From NCBI GenBank assembly GCA_037176725.1, contig JAZBRS010000014.1:78102501-78166500 (forward strand): a DNA stretch of 64,000 nt, read 5' to 3'. The stretch's first letter is position 1; the number at the start of each line of letters is the position of its first letter. Positions 37,590 to 49,437 of the stretch are shown one piece after another. This DNA is from Posidonia oceanica. Lineage: Eukaryota > Streptophyta > Magnoliopsida > Alismatales > Posidoniaceae. Under the pieces are notes generated by a model, which saw nothing but the letters and a program-made list of their open reading frames with translations, was not told where the DNA came from and ran no database searches. The position numbers and the translations under genes were made by a program.

Positions 37590-38115
37590 GCGCAATGAGA
37601 ATGCAATGTAATGCGATGTTATGTGGTGAAATGCAATGCGATGTATGCGATAAAATGCAATGCGATGTATGCAATGCAAAGCAATGTAATGTATGCAATG
37701 TAATGCAGTGCGATGTATGCAACGGAATGCAATGCGATGTATACAATGTAATGCAATGTATGCAATGGAATGCAATGCGATGTGTGCAATGTAATGCAAT
37801 GTATGCAATGGAATGCATTGCGATGTATGCAATGTAATGCAATGCGATGCAATGCGATGTCTGCAATGTAATGCAATGTATGCAGTGCGATGTATGCAAT
37901 GTATGCAATGCGATGTATGCAATGTAATTCAATGTATGCAATGGGATGCAATGCGATGTGTGCAATGTAATGCAATGTATGCAATGCGATGTATGCAATG
38001 TAATGCAATGTATGCAATGGAATGCAATGCAATGTGTGCAATGTAATGCAATGTATGCAACGCGATGTATGTAATGTAATGCAATGGAATGCAATGTATG
38101 CAATGGGATGCAATG
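37590..38115. repeat. GCAAT/ATGTA-type short tandem array
   Basis: Permutations of ATGCAATGTATGCAATGCG make up about 525 bp. Translations in both strands give artificial Cys/His/Ile-rich ORFs up to 205 residues that should not be annotated. Confidence 0.9.
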
Positions 38116-38589
38116 CGACGTCGGGCGACAAGTCGGCTGTTAATCCAAACTTGCGCAAAGAGGGCCGCCAGACAAGACTAACGTGCTTACCATCCAGGCA
38201 GTTAGGGCTGCTAGCCCGAAAAAGAACTCCAGACAAGACTATTGTGCTTGCCGCCTGCGACGCCAGACACTTTAACGGATGTCATCCAGGCAGTTAGGGC
38301 TGCCAGCCTGGGAGGAGATGAGGGTAAGATACCAAAGGCAGCAAAAAAGATGCCCCTGGCATTGGGAAAGGACGCCAGATAGGTTCACGGTTGTCGACCC
38401 AGCAGTTAGGGTTGCCAGCCCAAAAAGAAAACGAAAGATACCTCAAGGTGGTAGAAAAGATGCCCCTGGTATCGAAAAACGATACCAGGGGGCAGCAGAA
38501 GTGCTCCTGGCATCAAGGAAAACTAGACATTGTGATGGTTGTCAGCCGAACAGTTAGGGATGTCAGTCCGAACGAAAAAGAACGATGCC

Positions 38590-40400
38590 GCAAGGCTTTT
38601 CCTCAAAGTAAGGAAGCGAGCCGTGAGGCTCCAAAGATAAACGCAAGCAGGACCCTTCCTCAAATTAAGGAAGGAAGCTCGCGAGACTTCGAAGAAAAAA
38701 CGCAAAGGGCTCTTCCTCAACTTAAGGAAGCAAGCCCACAAGACTCCGAAGAGAAACGCAAGGGGGCCTCTTCCTCAAATTAAGGAAGCAAGCAAACAAA
38801 CAGACGTGACTTCGAGAAGGCATGTAAAGGCACTCGTCCTCAATTTAAGGAAGCGAGTAGACATGACCCCGAAGGGGCATGTAAGGGAGCTTGTCCTCAA
38901 ATTAAGGAAGCAAGCAAATAAACAGATGTGACTTCGAAAAGGCACGCAAAGGCGCTCATCCTCAAATTAAGGAAGCGAGCAGACATGACCCCGAAGGGGC
39001 ATATAAGGGGGCTTGTCCTCAAATTAAGGAAGCAAGCAAACAAACAGACGTGACTTCGAAAAGGCACGCAAAGGCGCTCGTCCTCAAATTAAGGAAGCAA
39101 GCAAACAAATAGACATGACTACGAAAAAGTACGCAAAGGCGCTCGTCTTCAAACTAAGGAAGCGAGCAGACATGACCTCGAAGGGGCATGTAAGGGGGCT
39201 TGTCCTCAAATTAAGGAAGGAAGCAAACAAACAGACGTGACTTCGAAAAGGCACGCAAAGGCGCTCGTCCTCAAATTAAGGAAGTGAACAAGCAAACAGA
39301 CGTGACTTCGAAAAGACACGCAAAGGCACTCGTCCTCAAATTAAGGAAGCGAGCAGACATGACCCCGAAGGGGCATGTAAGGGGGCTTGTCCTCAAATTA
39401 TGGAAGCAAGCAAACAAACAGACGTGACTTCGAAAAGGCATGCAAAGGCGCTCGTCCTCAAATTAAGGAAGCGAGCAAACAAACAGACGTGACTTCGAAA
39501 AGGCACGTAAAGGCGCTCGTCCTTAAATTAAGGAAGCAAGCAAACATGACCCTGAAGGGTCATGTAAGGGGGCTTGTCCTCAAATTAAGGAAGTAAGCAA
39601 ACAAATAGACGTAGCTTCGAAAAGGCACGCAAAGGCGCTCGTCCTCAAATTAAGGAAGTGAGCAAACAAACAGACGTGACTTCAGAAAGGCACACAATGG
39701 CGCTCGTCCTCAAATTAAGGAAGCGAGCAAACAAACAGACGTGACTTCGAAAAGGCACGCAAAGGCGCTCGTCCTCAAATTAAGGAAACGAGCAAACAAA
39801 CAGACGTGACTTCGAAAAGACACGCAAAGGTGCTCGTCCTCAAATTAAAGAAGCGAGCAAACAAACAGATGTGACTTCGAAAAGGCACGCAAAGGTGCTC
39901 GTCCTCAAATTAAGGAAGCGAGCAAATAAACAGACGTGACTTCGAAAAGGCACGCAAAGGCACTCGTCCTCAAATTAAGGAAGCGAGCAAACAAACAGAC
40001 GTGACTTCGAAAAGGCATGCAAAGGTGCTCGTCCTCAAATTAAGGAAGCGAGCAAACATGACCCCGAATGGGCATGTAAGAGGACTTGTCCTCAAATTAA
40101 GGAAGCGAGCAAACAAACAGATGTGGCTTCGAAAAGGCACGCAAAGGCGCTTGTTCTCAAATTAAGGAAGCGAGCAAACAAACAGACGTGACTTCGAAAT
40201 GGCATGCTAAGGCACTTGTCCTCAAATTAAGGAAGCGAGTAAACAAATAGACGTGACTTCGAAAAGGCATGCAAAGGCGCTCGTCCTCAAATTAAGGAAG
40301 TGAGCAAACAAACAGACGTGACTTCGAAAAGGCACGCAAAGGCGCTCGTCCTCAAATTAAGGAAGCGAGCAGACATGACCCCGAAGGGGCATGTAAGGGG
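38590..40400. repeat. Tandem array of ~65-bp units (about 28 copies)
   Basis: The unit carries GACGTGACTTCGAAAAGG, then GCTCGTCCTCAAATTAAGG, then AAGCGAGCAAACAAACA, and repeats every ~65 bp. Interspersed ~58-bp variants have CATGACCCCGAAGGGGCATG. It occupies the 3' internal region of the minus-strand element, about where the right-hand element has its 50-bp GGGCTGGCAACCC array; the two unit types differ in sequence. Confidence 0.92.
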
Positions 40401-41906
40401 GCTGCAAAAGGGAGGGTAATACCACAGGACAGCAAAAAAGATGCCCTTGGTATCAGGGATGATATTAGGTGACAGCCAAAGTGCCCTTGGCATCAAAACA
40501 GAGACATAGACAAACTAACGTGCTTGTCAAGCGAGTAGATTGGGTTACCAGCCCGGATGCATGGAGGATGAATGTAAGTACTTACCATGCAATGTGCAAT
40601 GCCGGTGGGGGAATGCAATGGGTAGATGCAATGGAAAATGCGGGGGCCCATCGTGGTGGGTGTGCAATGGTCTCAGAGTGGGCATGCGCTGTAATGCCAT
40701 GGAGTGGCAAACAAGGGACATACTGGTCATCACGGACCTCCCAACGCGATGGGGGGCCAAAACTTTTAAAAAGCACGGAGCCTTTAAGCAAGGTCAGGCA
40801 AAAAGTGCTCGTCCTTGACTCCGATTTTTGAAAACAGGAAGAAGGGAAGGTAGATTATCATGCATTTATGTTTTTGGTGGCCTTGGATTCAAAGCAGCTG
40901 ATGCCGAGGGGATGCTTTTGCAATTTCTGACTTAGGGGATTCTCGATCCTCGCACAATGCCATGTTAAGCTGTGGTCGGTAGCTCTCTTTCTCATTCTCA
41001 ATTCAGGAAGAGGTCTCAACTTTGCAAAGCATAGCCTTTGGCTGCATGTGGGTAGCAGAGGCGTTGGGTGTAGCTTCATAGTTTCCGTCTCAAGTCCTTG
41101 GGGACCGACTACCGCTTTTAACACTCACAGATTGTATTTCTTTTCCCCTCATGAGTGACTGGAGTCGCATCTAGCCTGCCAAGGATGCAGAATTGTTGTC
41201 TGCACGGAGGGTTTGGAGCGTGCTGCTGCACTCAAAGGGTGGGGTCAGGTCCTCTTGATAATGCTTCCCGTGCAGTTGGCAATGTGGTGTTGGTAGTTGG
41301 AAGTTGAGGGGGCTTCGATACTTGTCCGAGTCATTCCTCTCATGGGTGCCTTCTTTCTTTGACTTCTTTCTTCATTTTTCTTTTCTGTCCAGCATGCATA
41401 TCTTGTTATCATATTTTTCTGCTCACATGATCTCTATTCTTTTGGATATGCATGTCTACACCCTCTTGGGGTAGCGGTCCCTGATGAGGTGTTAGGAGTT
41501 CGGCTGGTCGGCACACACTTTCAGCCTCTGCAATGTATACAGGCAGCCTCTAGCTATGCTTTGCTCTGCATTGGTCCTCTCCATGTCTGGTGGACTCTCT
41601 TCATTGGACAGATCTCGCTCTTGGAGTTTCACACTCAACGAGGTGTTCTGTGGTACTCTCAGTCTCACTTTGTAGTCGCATGCAGGGAATGGCGCTGCTC
41701 AGGTGAGACCTGCCTGAGACTATCGATGCTTGACATCCTCTCGGCACTGCTTATTTGCCCTAAGCCAGGTTTTCTGATTATAAAATTTTTTCTGGGTTTT
41801 TTTTGCATTTTAGAAAGGGAACAAGCATGTTTTTTGGATTTTTCCATGTGTTTTGTATTTTTTATGGCTTTTCGGTTTTAAGAAAACGTAAAAAAGGAGA
41901 TACCAG

Positions 41907-44900
41907 TGTAGACACCCCATTTTGGCTTGCCAATTTGGTGGTTCTCTTTGGAACCCAAATTCCTCCAAAACCACTCTCAAAAACCCTAGATAAACTCTAG
42001 GTTTGCACTCTGAAAAACCCTAGGAAAACTCTAGGTAAAGCCCTTCTAAAATCCTAGAAACTTCTAGGTTAGCATCTCTTGAAACCTAGATCAGCAATTA
42101 AACCCTAGGTTAGCACAGGACACTCCTCTGCAAGCCCAAACCCAAGCCATTATCCTTTTCTCTCTCCTGATTATCCTTTTCTCTCTCCTCTTTATCCTCT
42201 CTCTCCTTCCCCTTCTTTTCTTGCTCCCTGGTGGGCCCAGCCCACTCCTGCTCTTCCTCACTTCTTCTCCTTCCTTTCTGCTATTTTATTTCTATTTTTA
42301 TTTTATTTTATCCCATTTTATTTGATTTTAATTTCCTTTTCCCCTTTCTTTCCTCCTTTCTTCTTTCTTTCTTCATTTTCAATCTTCCCATTTCTTTTTC
42401 CTCCCCTTTTATTCCTCACCCAACATCAAAGCTCATTTCCTCCCTTCTTCCCCTTTCTGTCTTCTATTTTATTCTTATTTTTATTTTATTTTATTCTACT
42501 CCATCTTATTAGATTTTTATTCCTCTTTTCTCTTTCTCTCTTTCCTTCTTTCTTTCTTTCTTTCTTTCTTCCTTTCTTTCTTTTCTTCTTTCCTTTTAAC
42601 CCGGCCCACCGGGCCCCTTCCTTTTTTCTTTTTCTTTTTTCTCACGTGCAGGCCCAACCCGTTTCAGCCGTCCACCTTCCTTCTTTCTTTTTCTTTTTCG
42701 TGCACGGGCCAGGCCTTCTCCTTTCCTCCTCTCCTTCTTCCTTCTCCCGCAGCATTTCCTCTGCAAACCTCGACCTCAGCCCCTCTCAGCAGCAGCAGCA
42801 CCTCGACCCAGACCTTCCTTCTCTTCTCCCTCGGCCCGACCTGCAGCCCACGCCTAGCCCACGACCCAAGCCTTCACCGCCTTCTCCTCCTTCCCGTGCT
42901 GTTCCAGAATTCTGGTCAACACGTTTCCTCTGCACTCACCCACACTCACAGCCACTCCCTCCGCCGCGCACTCCTCCTCCTGCCTCCACTCCACCTCGCG
43001 GCGATGGCAGCCTCACAGAGCCACCTACCCGCCAGCCTCTCCCAGTCACTGCCAAGACTTGCTAGCCCTCTGCATTGCTAGTAGATCCCTACCAATTGCC
43101 TAGCAACCCACGCCCTCTGCCAGCCTCAATCGAGTGCACCCAAGTGAACAAAACCACTCCGTCTTCTTCCTCCAGCATTCACCACACACGTGCAAGCATG
43201 AACCAGAGAGAGCAAGCCTGTGCGAGAGAGAAATCCAAGCTTTTCGCCATTAACTTCCACCTGCAACTCCCAAGCTTTCCCACACCTCCACAGCACCCAG
43301 AATCCATCCAAACTCCTCCAATCCACTCACCGCACCCCCACCTTCTTCACCCAATTCCCTGATCGCTCCCGCACACCCCACAGACCATTTCCCTCACTGC
43401 AAACACTTACACCCTCTTTCTGTCCAGAAATCACTAGAGACTCCACCTCACTCCACAGCACCCAGAACCCCAATCCAACCCCTCTTCCACACTTACCAGA
43501 TCCCCACCAACCCAGAGCAACCACCCACGAGCGCTAGAGAGCCACCAGCACCGATCGAGCTAAAATCTGTAGTAGACCACCCAAAAAATTCCAACCTATG
43601 CTTGGAGCTTCGCAGCTCACTACTGGGCATTACAGAAGCTTCCTCGCCGCACCTGGAGTGGACTCCGATCGCCGCATGTTGCTTCCGCTCCACCCAGCTC
43701 CGCAGCAACCTCCACCGGCAATAGCAACCCAACTGGACGTCGTTGGCACACTCCGGCACGCTTCAGAGGTAACAACACTCCTACCCTAGCTCCATGCATG
43801 TCTACGCTGCTTACTAGCTACTTAGGCTTAGGATTAGAAGCCTAGAGACCGAGGTCCCCTCTGTCGCTTTCGTCGTCTTCTCTGGCAACGGCTTGCCTCC
43901 AGAAATCGCGTTTCGTCGCGACGCAGCAGCTTCGGTCCTTTGGATCAGCCCGCAACCTTCTCCAGACGTCCAGCTTCTCGTCCGAGCCTCACCGAGTCTC
44001 CTGCGCTGCCTCTCGTGCCTCCTCAGCTCACATCCTCCTCTGGTCTGCCTGGTTTGACGTCGATGGCACGTCTCGGGCAGCACCGCGCCTGGGTGAGGCT
44101 CCCCTCACCTCCAGGACCCTCCTCTCTTGCTACCTTGCCCCTCTCCTGGGCCATGGAACCTCCAGATCGCCACAGCGACCTCGCGCCGACCTTCCTACCC
44201 CTCCGGAGATGGTCCCGCTGCTGTGCGAGGCCACTTGGCCTCCAAGCACAGTCGAGGACTTCCCTCCGGTCTCTCCTCCTCCCCTCTTTCTCTCTGCGGC
44301 GTCAGAGCTCCGTTCCAGCACCGGTCGAGCCCTCCTGCCAGCTTTCTTCTCCGACTCCAACAGCCTTTGACTTTTCTCCAGCAAGTCAGCGGCACCGTCA
44401 CAGTGCCTGCTACCGCCCCCCTCTCCGCCTGCACAGCATTGCCAGACCTTCCTCTGGCCTCCCCCGCCATCGCCGAAGGCAGCCCGCGCCTCCAGTAGCT
44501 CGCCGCACCTCCAGCAACTCGCAGTAGCTGCGCGCGGGAAGATGCCACTATGCCTTTATTTTTCATAGCTTTTAAAAATTCATATGGTTTGCATGCATGC
44601 ATTACTGAAAAATGTTTAGATTTTTATTATTTGCATACAGATCCTTCATATAGCTTTTTTAATGCATCTGAATGTTAGTTTAATTGCATGCATTGTATTT
44701 AGGTCTCTGAGTTTGTTTAAATTGCATTTCAGTCCTGCATTTGGTTTGAAAATTATTTAATGTGCATTTAAATCTTATTACATTGCATTTTTTATTCTGC
44801 TTTTTGTTTAATTACAAGTGAGTCCATCTGTAGTTCATGCATTCCATTTAAATGTAAATTTTACCATGTTGCATTGCATTTGTTATTCTGTATTATGTTT

Positions 44901-46582
44901 TATTTGCACATAGGTCCTCTGCCTGTTTAAGATTGCATTTAATTTGCATTTTTATCATATTACATTGCATTTTAAATCATGCATTTTAATTTATTTGCAT
45001 ATGGGTCCTCTACATGTTATCAGAATCATTTAAATTACATATTTGCCATATTGCATTGCATTTTTTATCCTCTGTTTTGTTTTTATTGCATTTTAGTCCA
45101 GAGCATGTATTAACATCATTTAAATGCCATGTTTACCTTATTGCATTACATTGAAAAATCTGAAAAATACTTTAATTACATCTACGTCCTGTCAATTGCA
45201 AATCATGCATTTAATCTGCTGTTTTATCATATTGCATTGCATAAAAAACCCTAAAAATGTTTTATTTGCACATAAGTCCTCTGTTGGTTTGCATTTTCAT
45301 TTAATCAGCATTTAAACTATATTGTATTGCTAAAAAACCCAAAAACTATGTTTATTTGCATATCAGTCCTCCTGCATGGTTTAAAAATCATTTAAATGCA
45401 TTTAAAAATCATATTGCATTGCATTAAACATCTGCATGTTTGCAAAATTGCATTTAAGTCCATCTGTTGTGAAGCAGTAGCCTTTTTGAATTTGTTTGCA
45501 TTGCATAAAACCCCTACAACTTATTTTATTTGCACATAGGTTCAAGCACAGCATGCATGTTTTCTGTTTTTTGCATTTTTTTCATTTCAGTTGTATCCAG
45601 AGTTTTTTAATAATTGCACTTAAGTCCTTGCATCAATTGATTTCATTTAAATGGCATTTTTTTAACTATATTGCATTGCATTAAAGCCCACGGATTTTCT
45701 AAAATTGCATGTCAGTCCTTGCTCTTAGCTTTTGCATGCTCGTTTGCTTTCCATGCATTACACTTAAGTCCCATACGTTTTTAAAATTGCATTTAGGTCA
45801 TTTCTTGCATTTTTGCATGCATATCTTGCTGTTAGCATTGCATTTAGCCCATGCATCATTGCATTAACATTCTTGCTTACATTAGCTTAGCTTTGCACAC
45901 CCCTAGGAGCACTTTGCACATAGGCCCTTGTAGTTTCCTAAATTGCACTTAGGTCCTGGCATTGCATTTTTGCATGCATAACATCCCCATATCATTGCAC
46001 ATGGTCCCAAGCATCCATTTGGGCATTGCTAGCCTTTTAGCATGTAAGCCATCCACGCATTGCACGCATTTAGGGGCTAATTGCACTTAGACCCTTGCTT
46101 ATCTCATCTGAAGCACTGCATGGCATTCATTGCATTGCATTTGCATTGTTTTGCGTGATGGCATTCATTGCATTGCATTTGCATCGTTTTGCGTGCATGC
46201 ATCTGTTTTGCATTGCATTTGCATTGTTTTGCATGCATGTATCTGTTTTACATTTTTGCTTCGTTTTACGTGTCCATCGTGTTTTCTCTTGCATTCTGTA
46301 TTGTTTTGCGTGCCGCTTTGTTTTATTTGCATATCGCTTGCATTTTTGTATCGTTTTGCCTGCCCACCTTGTTTTCTCCTGCATTTTGCATCGTTTTGCG
46401 TGCCGCTTTGTTTTATTTGCATATCACTTGTATTTTTGCATTGTTTTGCGTGCCCGCCTTGTTTTCTCATGCATTCTGCTTCGTTTTGCGTGCCGTTTTG
46501 TTTTATTTGCAAATCGCTTGCATTTTTGCATTGTTTTGCTTGCCCACGTTGTTTCTCTTTGTATTTCGCCTCGTTCTGCGTG
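41907..46582 (+). mobile_element. 5' part of an Ogre-like LTR, interrupted at 46583
   Basis: It begins TGTAGACACCCCATTTTGGC. A long pyrimidine-rich segment follows (with (TTTC)n at 42548-42590), then a GC-rich segment ending in TTCAGAG/GTAACA (GT at 43769) and an AT-rich region with an 88-bp degenerate repeat. The last part (46130-46582) consists of GTTTTGCGTGCC-rich repeats, as at 51460-51700 of the next LTR. It ends exactly where TGTTGACACCCC begins, so the LTR 3' end and the element body lie beyond the window. The 247-residue Phe/Ser-rich ORF at 42322-43065 is low-complexity. Confidence 0.78.
44690..46100 (+). repeat. Degenerate tandem repeat, period about 88 bp, in LTR
   Basis: A TTGCAYNTAGGTCC-like motif recurs at about 44726, 44811, 44908, 44992, 45080, 45173, 45261, 45355, 45449, 45529, 45615 and 45702, then at shorter spacing to 45943. 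Each is accompanied by a TATTGCATTGCAT segment. Units are heavily diverged, so this is an old array. Confidence 0.7.
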
Positions 46583-49426
46583 TGTTGACACCCCATCTTG
46601 GCAGGCTTGGACCATTTGGAGCCCTCCTAGTGATTGCTGGATTCAAACCCAAACCAAACCCTAACCCTCTTCTTTACCCTTCAAAACCAGCAAACTTGAC
46701 CCAAGCCTTTACCCCTCTTCCCAAGCTCAAAACCTGACCAAAATCCATAGGAAAACCCACCAACACCCACTTAGCAAACCTGCCCAAGAACTTAGAAAAT
46801 CTCAAACCTAGACCGTTCCCAAAAATCCTAGAAAACCTAGGTGAAACCCCCCTTTTTCTACACCTTGAAACCCCCCTAAAACCTTCTCAGAATCAAACCA
46901 AAACTTCAGAACCAACACCTCAAACCCTAGACTGCCCACTCACCAATTTTCATCCCATTCCAAGACCTTTAAGACCTCCATTCACTCAAATTATCCTTTT
47001 CTCTCTCCGGGATTATCATTTTCTCTCTCCTCTCTCTCTCCTGTTTATCATCTCTCTTTTCATCCCCTTCTTACCCTTTCTTTGGTCTAGCTGTGGGCCC
47101 CCTCTGTGCTTCTGTCCTTCCTCTATCTTATCCCTATTTTTACTTTATTTTTAGCATTTTTTCTGAATTTTAGAAATCATTTTCCTCCAACCTATCTCTT
47201 TTCCTTTTATCTCCCTCTTTTTTCCATTTCTTTCCTCCTTCTTTTTTCCTTTTCTCTCTTTTGCAAAAATCCATAAAAACCCCTAAAAATCTGTAAAACC
47301 CCAAAACATGAAAGAAACAAATCAGAACTCTAAGAAAAACAATGAAAAAACATTAAACAAGCAATTAAAAACCTAAACTTAACTAAATCAAGCTAAAAGG
47401 AAAACCAAGCATGTAAGCTAAAAAATGCAAAACAAATCAAAAGGAAACACTGAAAAATCAAGGAAAAAACTAAAATGGAATCAAAACCAACCAAAGGTAA
47501 AAACCCCATCAGAAGATTTAAAAAAAAAAACAAACCTTAAAAAGAAGAATAAAAAAACAAACATTAAAACAAGTAATTAAAGAAGCAAAAGACTTAACCT
47601 AACAAACCTAAGAAAAAACAAATTAAAAAACTTAGTTAAAAGGAAAAGAAAAACACATTTAAAAGACTTAAAAACACCCCATCAAACCAGAGAAATCTAA
47701 CTAAAAACTTCAAGAAAATTCAACAAATAAAAATCAAAGCATAATTTAAAAGACTTAAGAAAGAAAAAACCCTAAGAAGACTAAAACTTAAAAACCTGAA
47801 AACAACCCTGGTTAATACGAAAATAAATCCTAAAAAATCCTAATCAATATCCTAAGTGTCCAACAAGGGAAACACAATTTTTAAAACAATTTAAAAAAGG
47901 TTTAACAAACATTTAATCAAGTGAAAACTAATTAAAAACAAAACCAAAACCTTAAAACCCTAATCAAGCCCAAAACACACTAATCAACCCAAAATAGCCA
48001 TTAAAAAATTTAATTAAAATCCTAATTCACATCACAACCTTTCTAATATTTTTATTTATTTTTAGTTCATTTTTACTTATTTTATTTCCTCACTTTTCCC
48101 TCCCTTTCTTTCCTTCTCCTTACTTTCCTTTCTTTCTCATTTTTTTCTTTTTCTCTGCTGGGCCCAATCCAGCCCGTTTCTCTTTTTCTTTTATTTCTTT
48201 TCTTTTTTTCCTTCGGCCCACGGTCCGACCCAGCGCTCCTTCTTCTTCCTTGCGCGTCAACCGGTTTTCCTCCTACGAGCTTGCTGCGACAGTCTTCCCT
48301 CCTCCATTTGAAATTTGAGCCTCCGTCCAATCACCCAGCAGCTCGCCGCTTCTCCTCTATCTCAGCACCGTTCCCAAGAGGCATTGAATGCCGGTCGCCT
48401 CGCCATCCCTTCCGCTGCAGTGCTGCCGGTATATTCAAAAACTTCCAGTGCGCCAACAGCCGGTCTCCCCCCATATAAGCTTCCATTCATTCCTTCAGAG
48501 CATCTTCTTCAGTTGGCAATCTGTGTGAGCAATCGGTGAGAGACCAGTAGTTAGAGCCCAGTTCCAGAAGCAATCCCATCCATTTCTTCCACCTGAGCGA
48601 CCTCCCTCTTCTTGGCTGCCTCCTCCAATTTCCAGAAGAAAGAGTGGCCAGAGAGAGTGGTCTGAGTGTCCCCCTCTGCATCCCGGAGAGAGCCTCCAAT
48701 TCTCCAGCCTCTCTTCAGCAATTCCCTCCCCTTCCTCTGCTAAAATCCGTAGCAAATCTCTCTCTTCCCATTCCAGCAATCCGACACCACTGCGAGCCTT
48801 CAAACTTCTCCCAGTTGTCCCCCCAATCTCACCCAACAACCAGCCACCTGCTTCCACCATCCCACTGCCTTTCCACCACCTAAAACCGTCCTGAAACTCC
48901 ACCTAATCACCACTGCAACCCAACACTCCTCCTTCAGCAATTCCCTCCACTTCAGCCTACAACCTTCTCCCAAAATCCACCCAAACAATCCCTGAACCAC
49001 CACCTTTCCAGAGCCTCCGACCTCGAACCCAACCATCCACCACAGCTTCCGAACTCCACAACAAACACCTAAGCCTCCTTCTGACCAGAAACCGACCCAA
49101 CCTGCAAACTCCCTCCACACTCTCCAGAAACCTAACCTGATCATCCAGCATCACTCTCCGGACCTCCAGCTACCTCCCGGAAGGCTCCACCAGGTCCGAC
49201 GAGCAGCAACACCCTCCCTCCACCTCCAATCACTTTGCTGAACCCAAAAAGTGCCGAATCACTGCCCGAGCTTCGAAGCTCGCGTCCGGACGTCTGGGAA
49301 GCACCGGAAGCTCGCTCTGAGCCAGCCCCAACCTCCGCGAGCGCCCGACAGTCGCCGCTGCAACCAGACAGCCATCGCCGGCCAGCTCCGACACTGCCGA
49401 GGTCGGGAGCGCGCTCCGGACACAAC

Positions 49427-49437
49427 GACAGGTAATC
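49427..49437 (+). other. Splice-donor-like site conserved in LTRs
   Basis: GACAG/GTAATC with GT at 49432, at the boundary between a GC-rich and an AT-rich part of the LTR. Equivalent sites with the same setting: GT at 3246, 26424, 30980, 43769 and 62427, and on the minus strand at the 35556/35557 boundary. In the LTR at 31710 the position reads CAG/GC. Function as a donor is inferred. Confidence 0.5.

Larger units (their letters stand above)
36962..41906 (-). mobile_element. 3' internal region of the minus-strand Ogre-like element
   Basis: Adjacent to the purine tract and the LTR at 36961. It is related in reverse complement to the 3' internal region of the right-hand element. 36962-37600 matches 58800-59578, 40860-41130 matches about 57530-57790, 41340-41500 matches about 57165-57330, and 41850-41900 matches about 56770-56830. 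Between these lie large tandem arrays. No gag or pol is present. The region stops at 41906 where another element's LTR begins, so its coding part lies beyond that insertion. Confidence 0.8.

Noticed and set aside
37495..38236. Cys/His/Ile-rich ORFs up to 205 residues, at first sight zinc-finger-like
   Set aside because: They are translations of the GCAAT-type tandem array, appear in several frames and both strands, and have no domain order.
42322..43065. 247-residue ORF rich in Phe, Ser and Pro
   Set aside because: It translates the pyrimidine-rich tract of an LTR; no motif, and the equivalent tracts in sister LTRs are not open.
43940..44602. 195-residue Arg/Ser/Pro ORF and its antisense ORFs
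   Set aside because: GC-rich LTR segment with overlapping open frames on both strands and no recognisable domain.
46095..46737. ORFs of 143-189 residues with CIVLRA-type repeats, and similar ORFs at 51143-51842
   Set aside because: Products of the GTTTTGCGTGCC repeats in LTRs, open in several frames at once.
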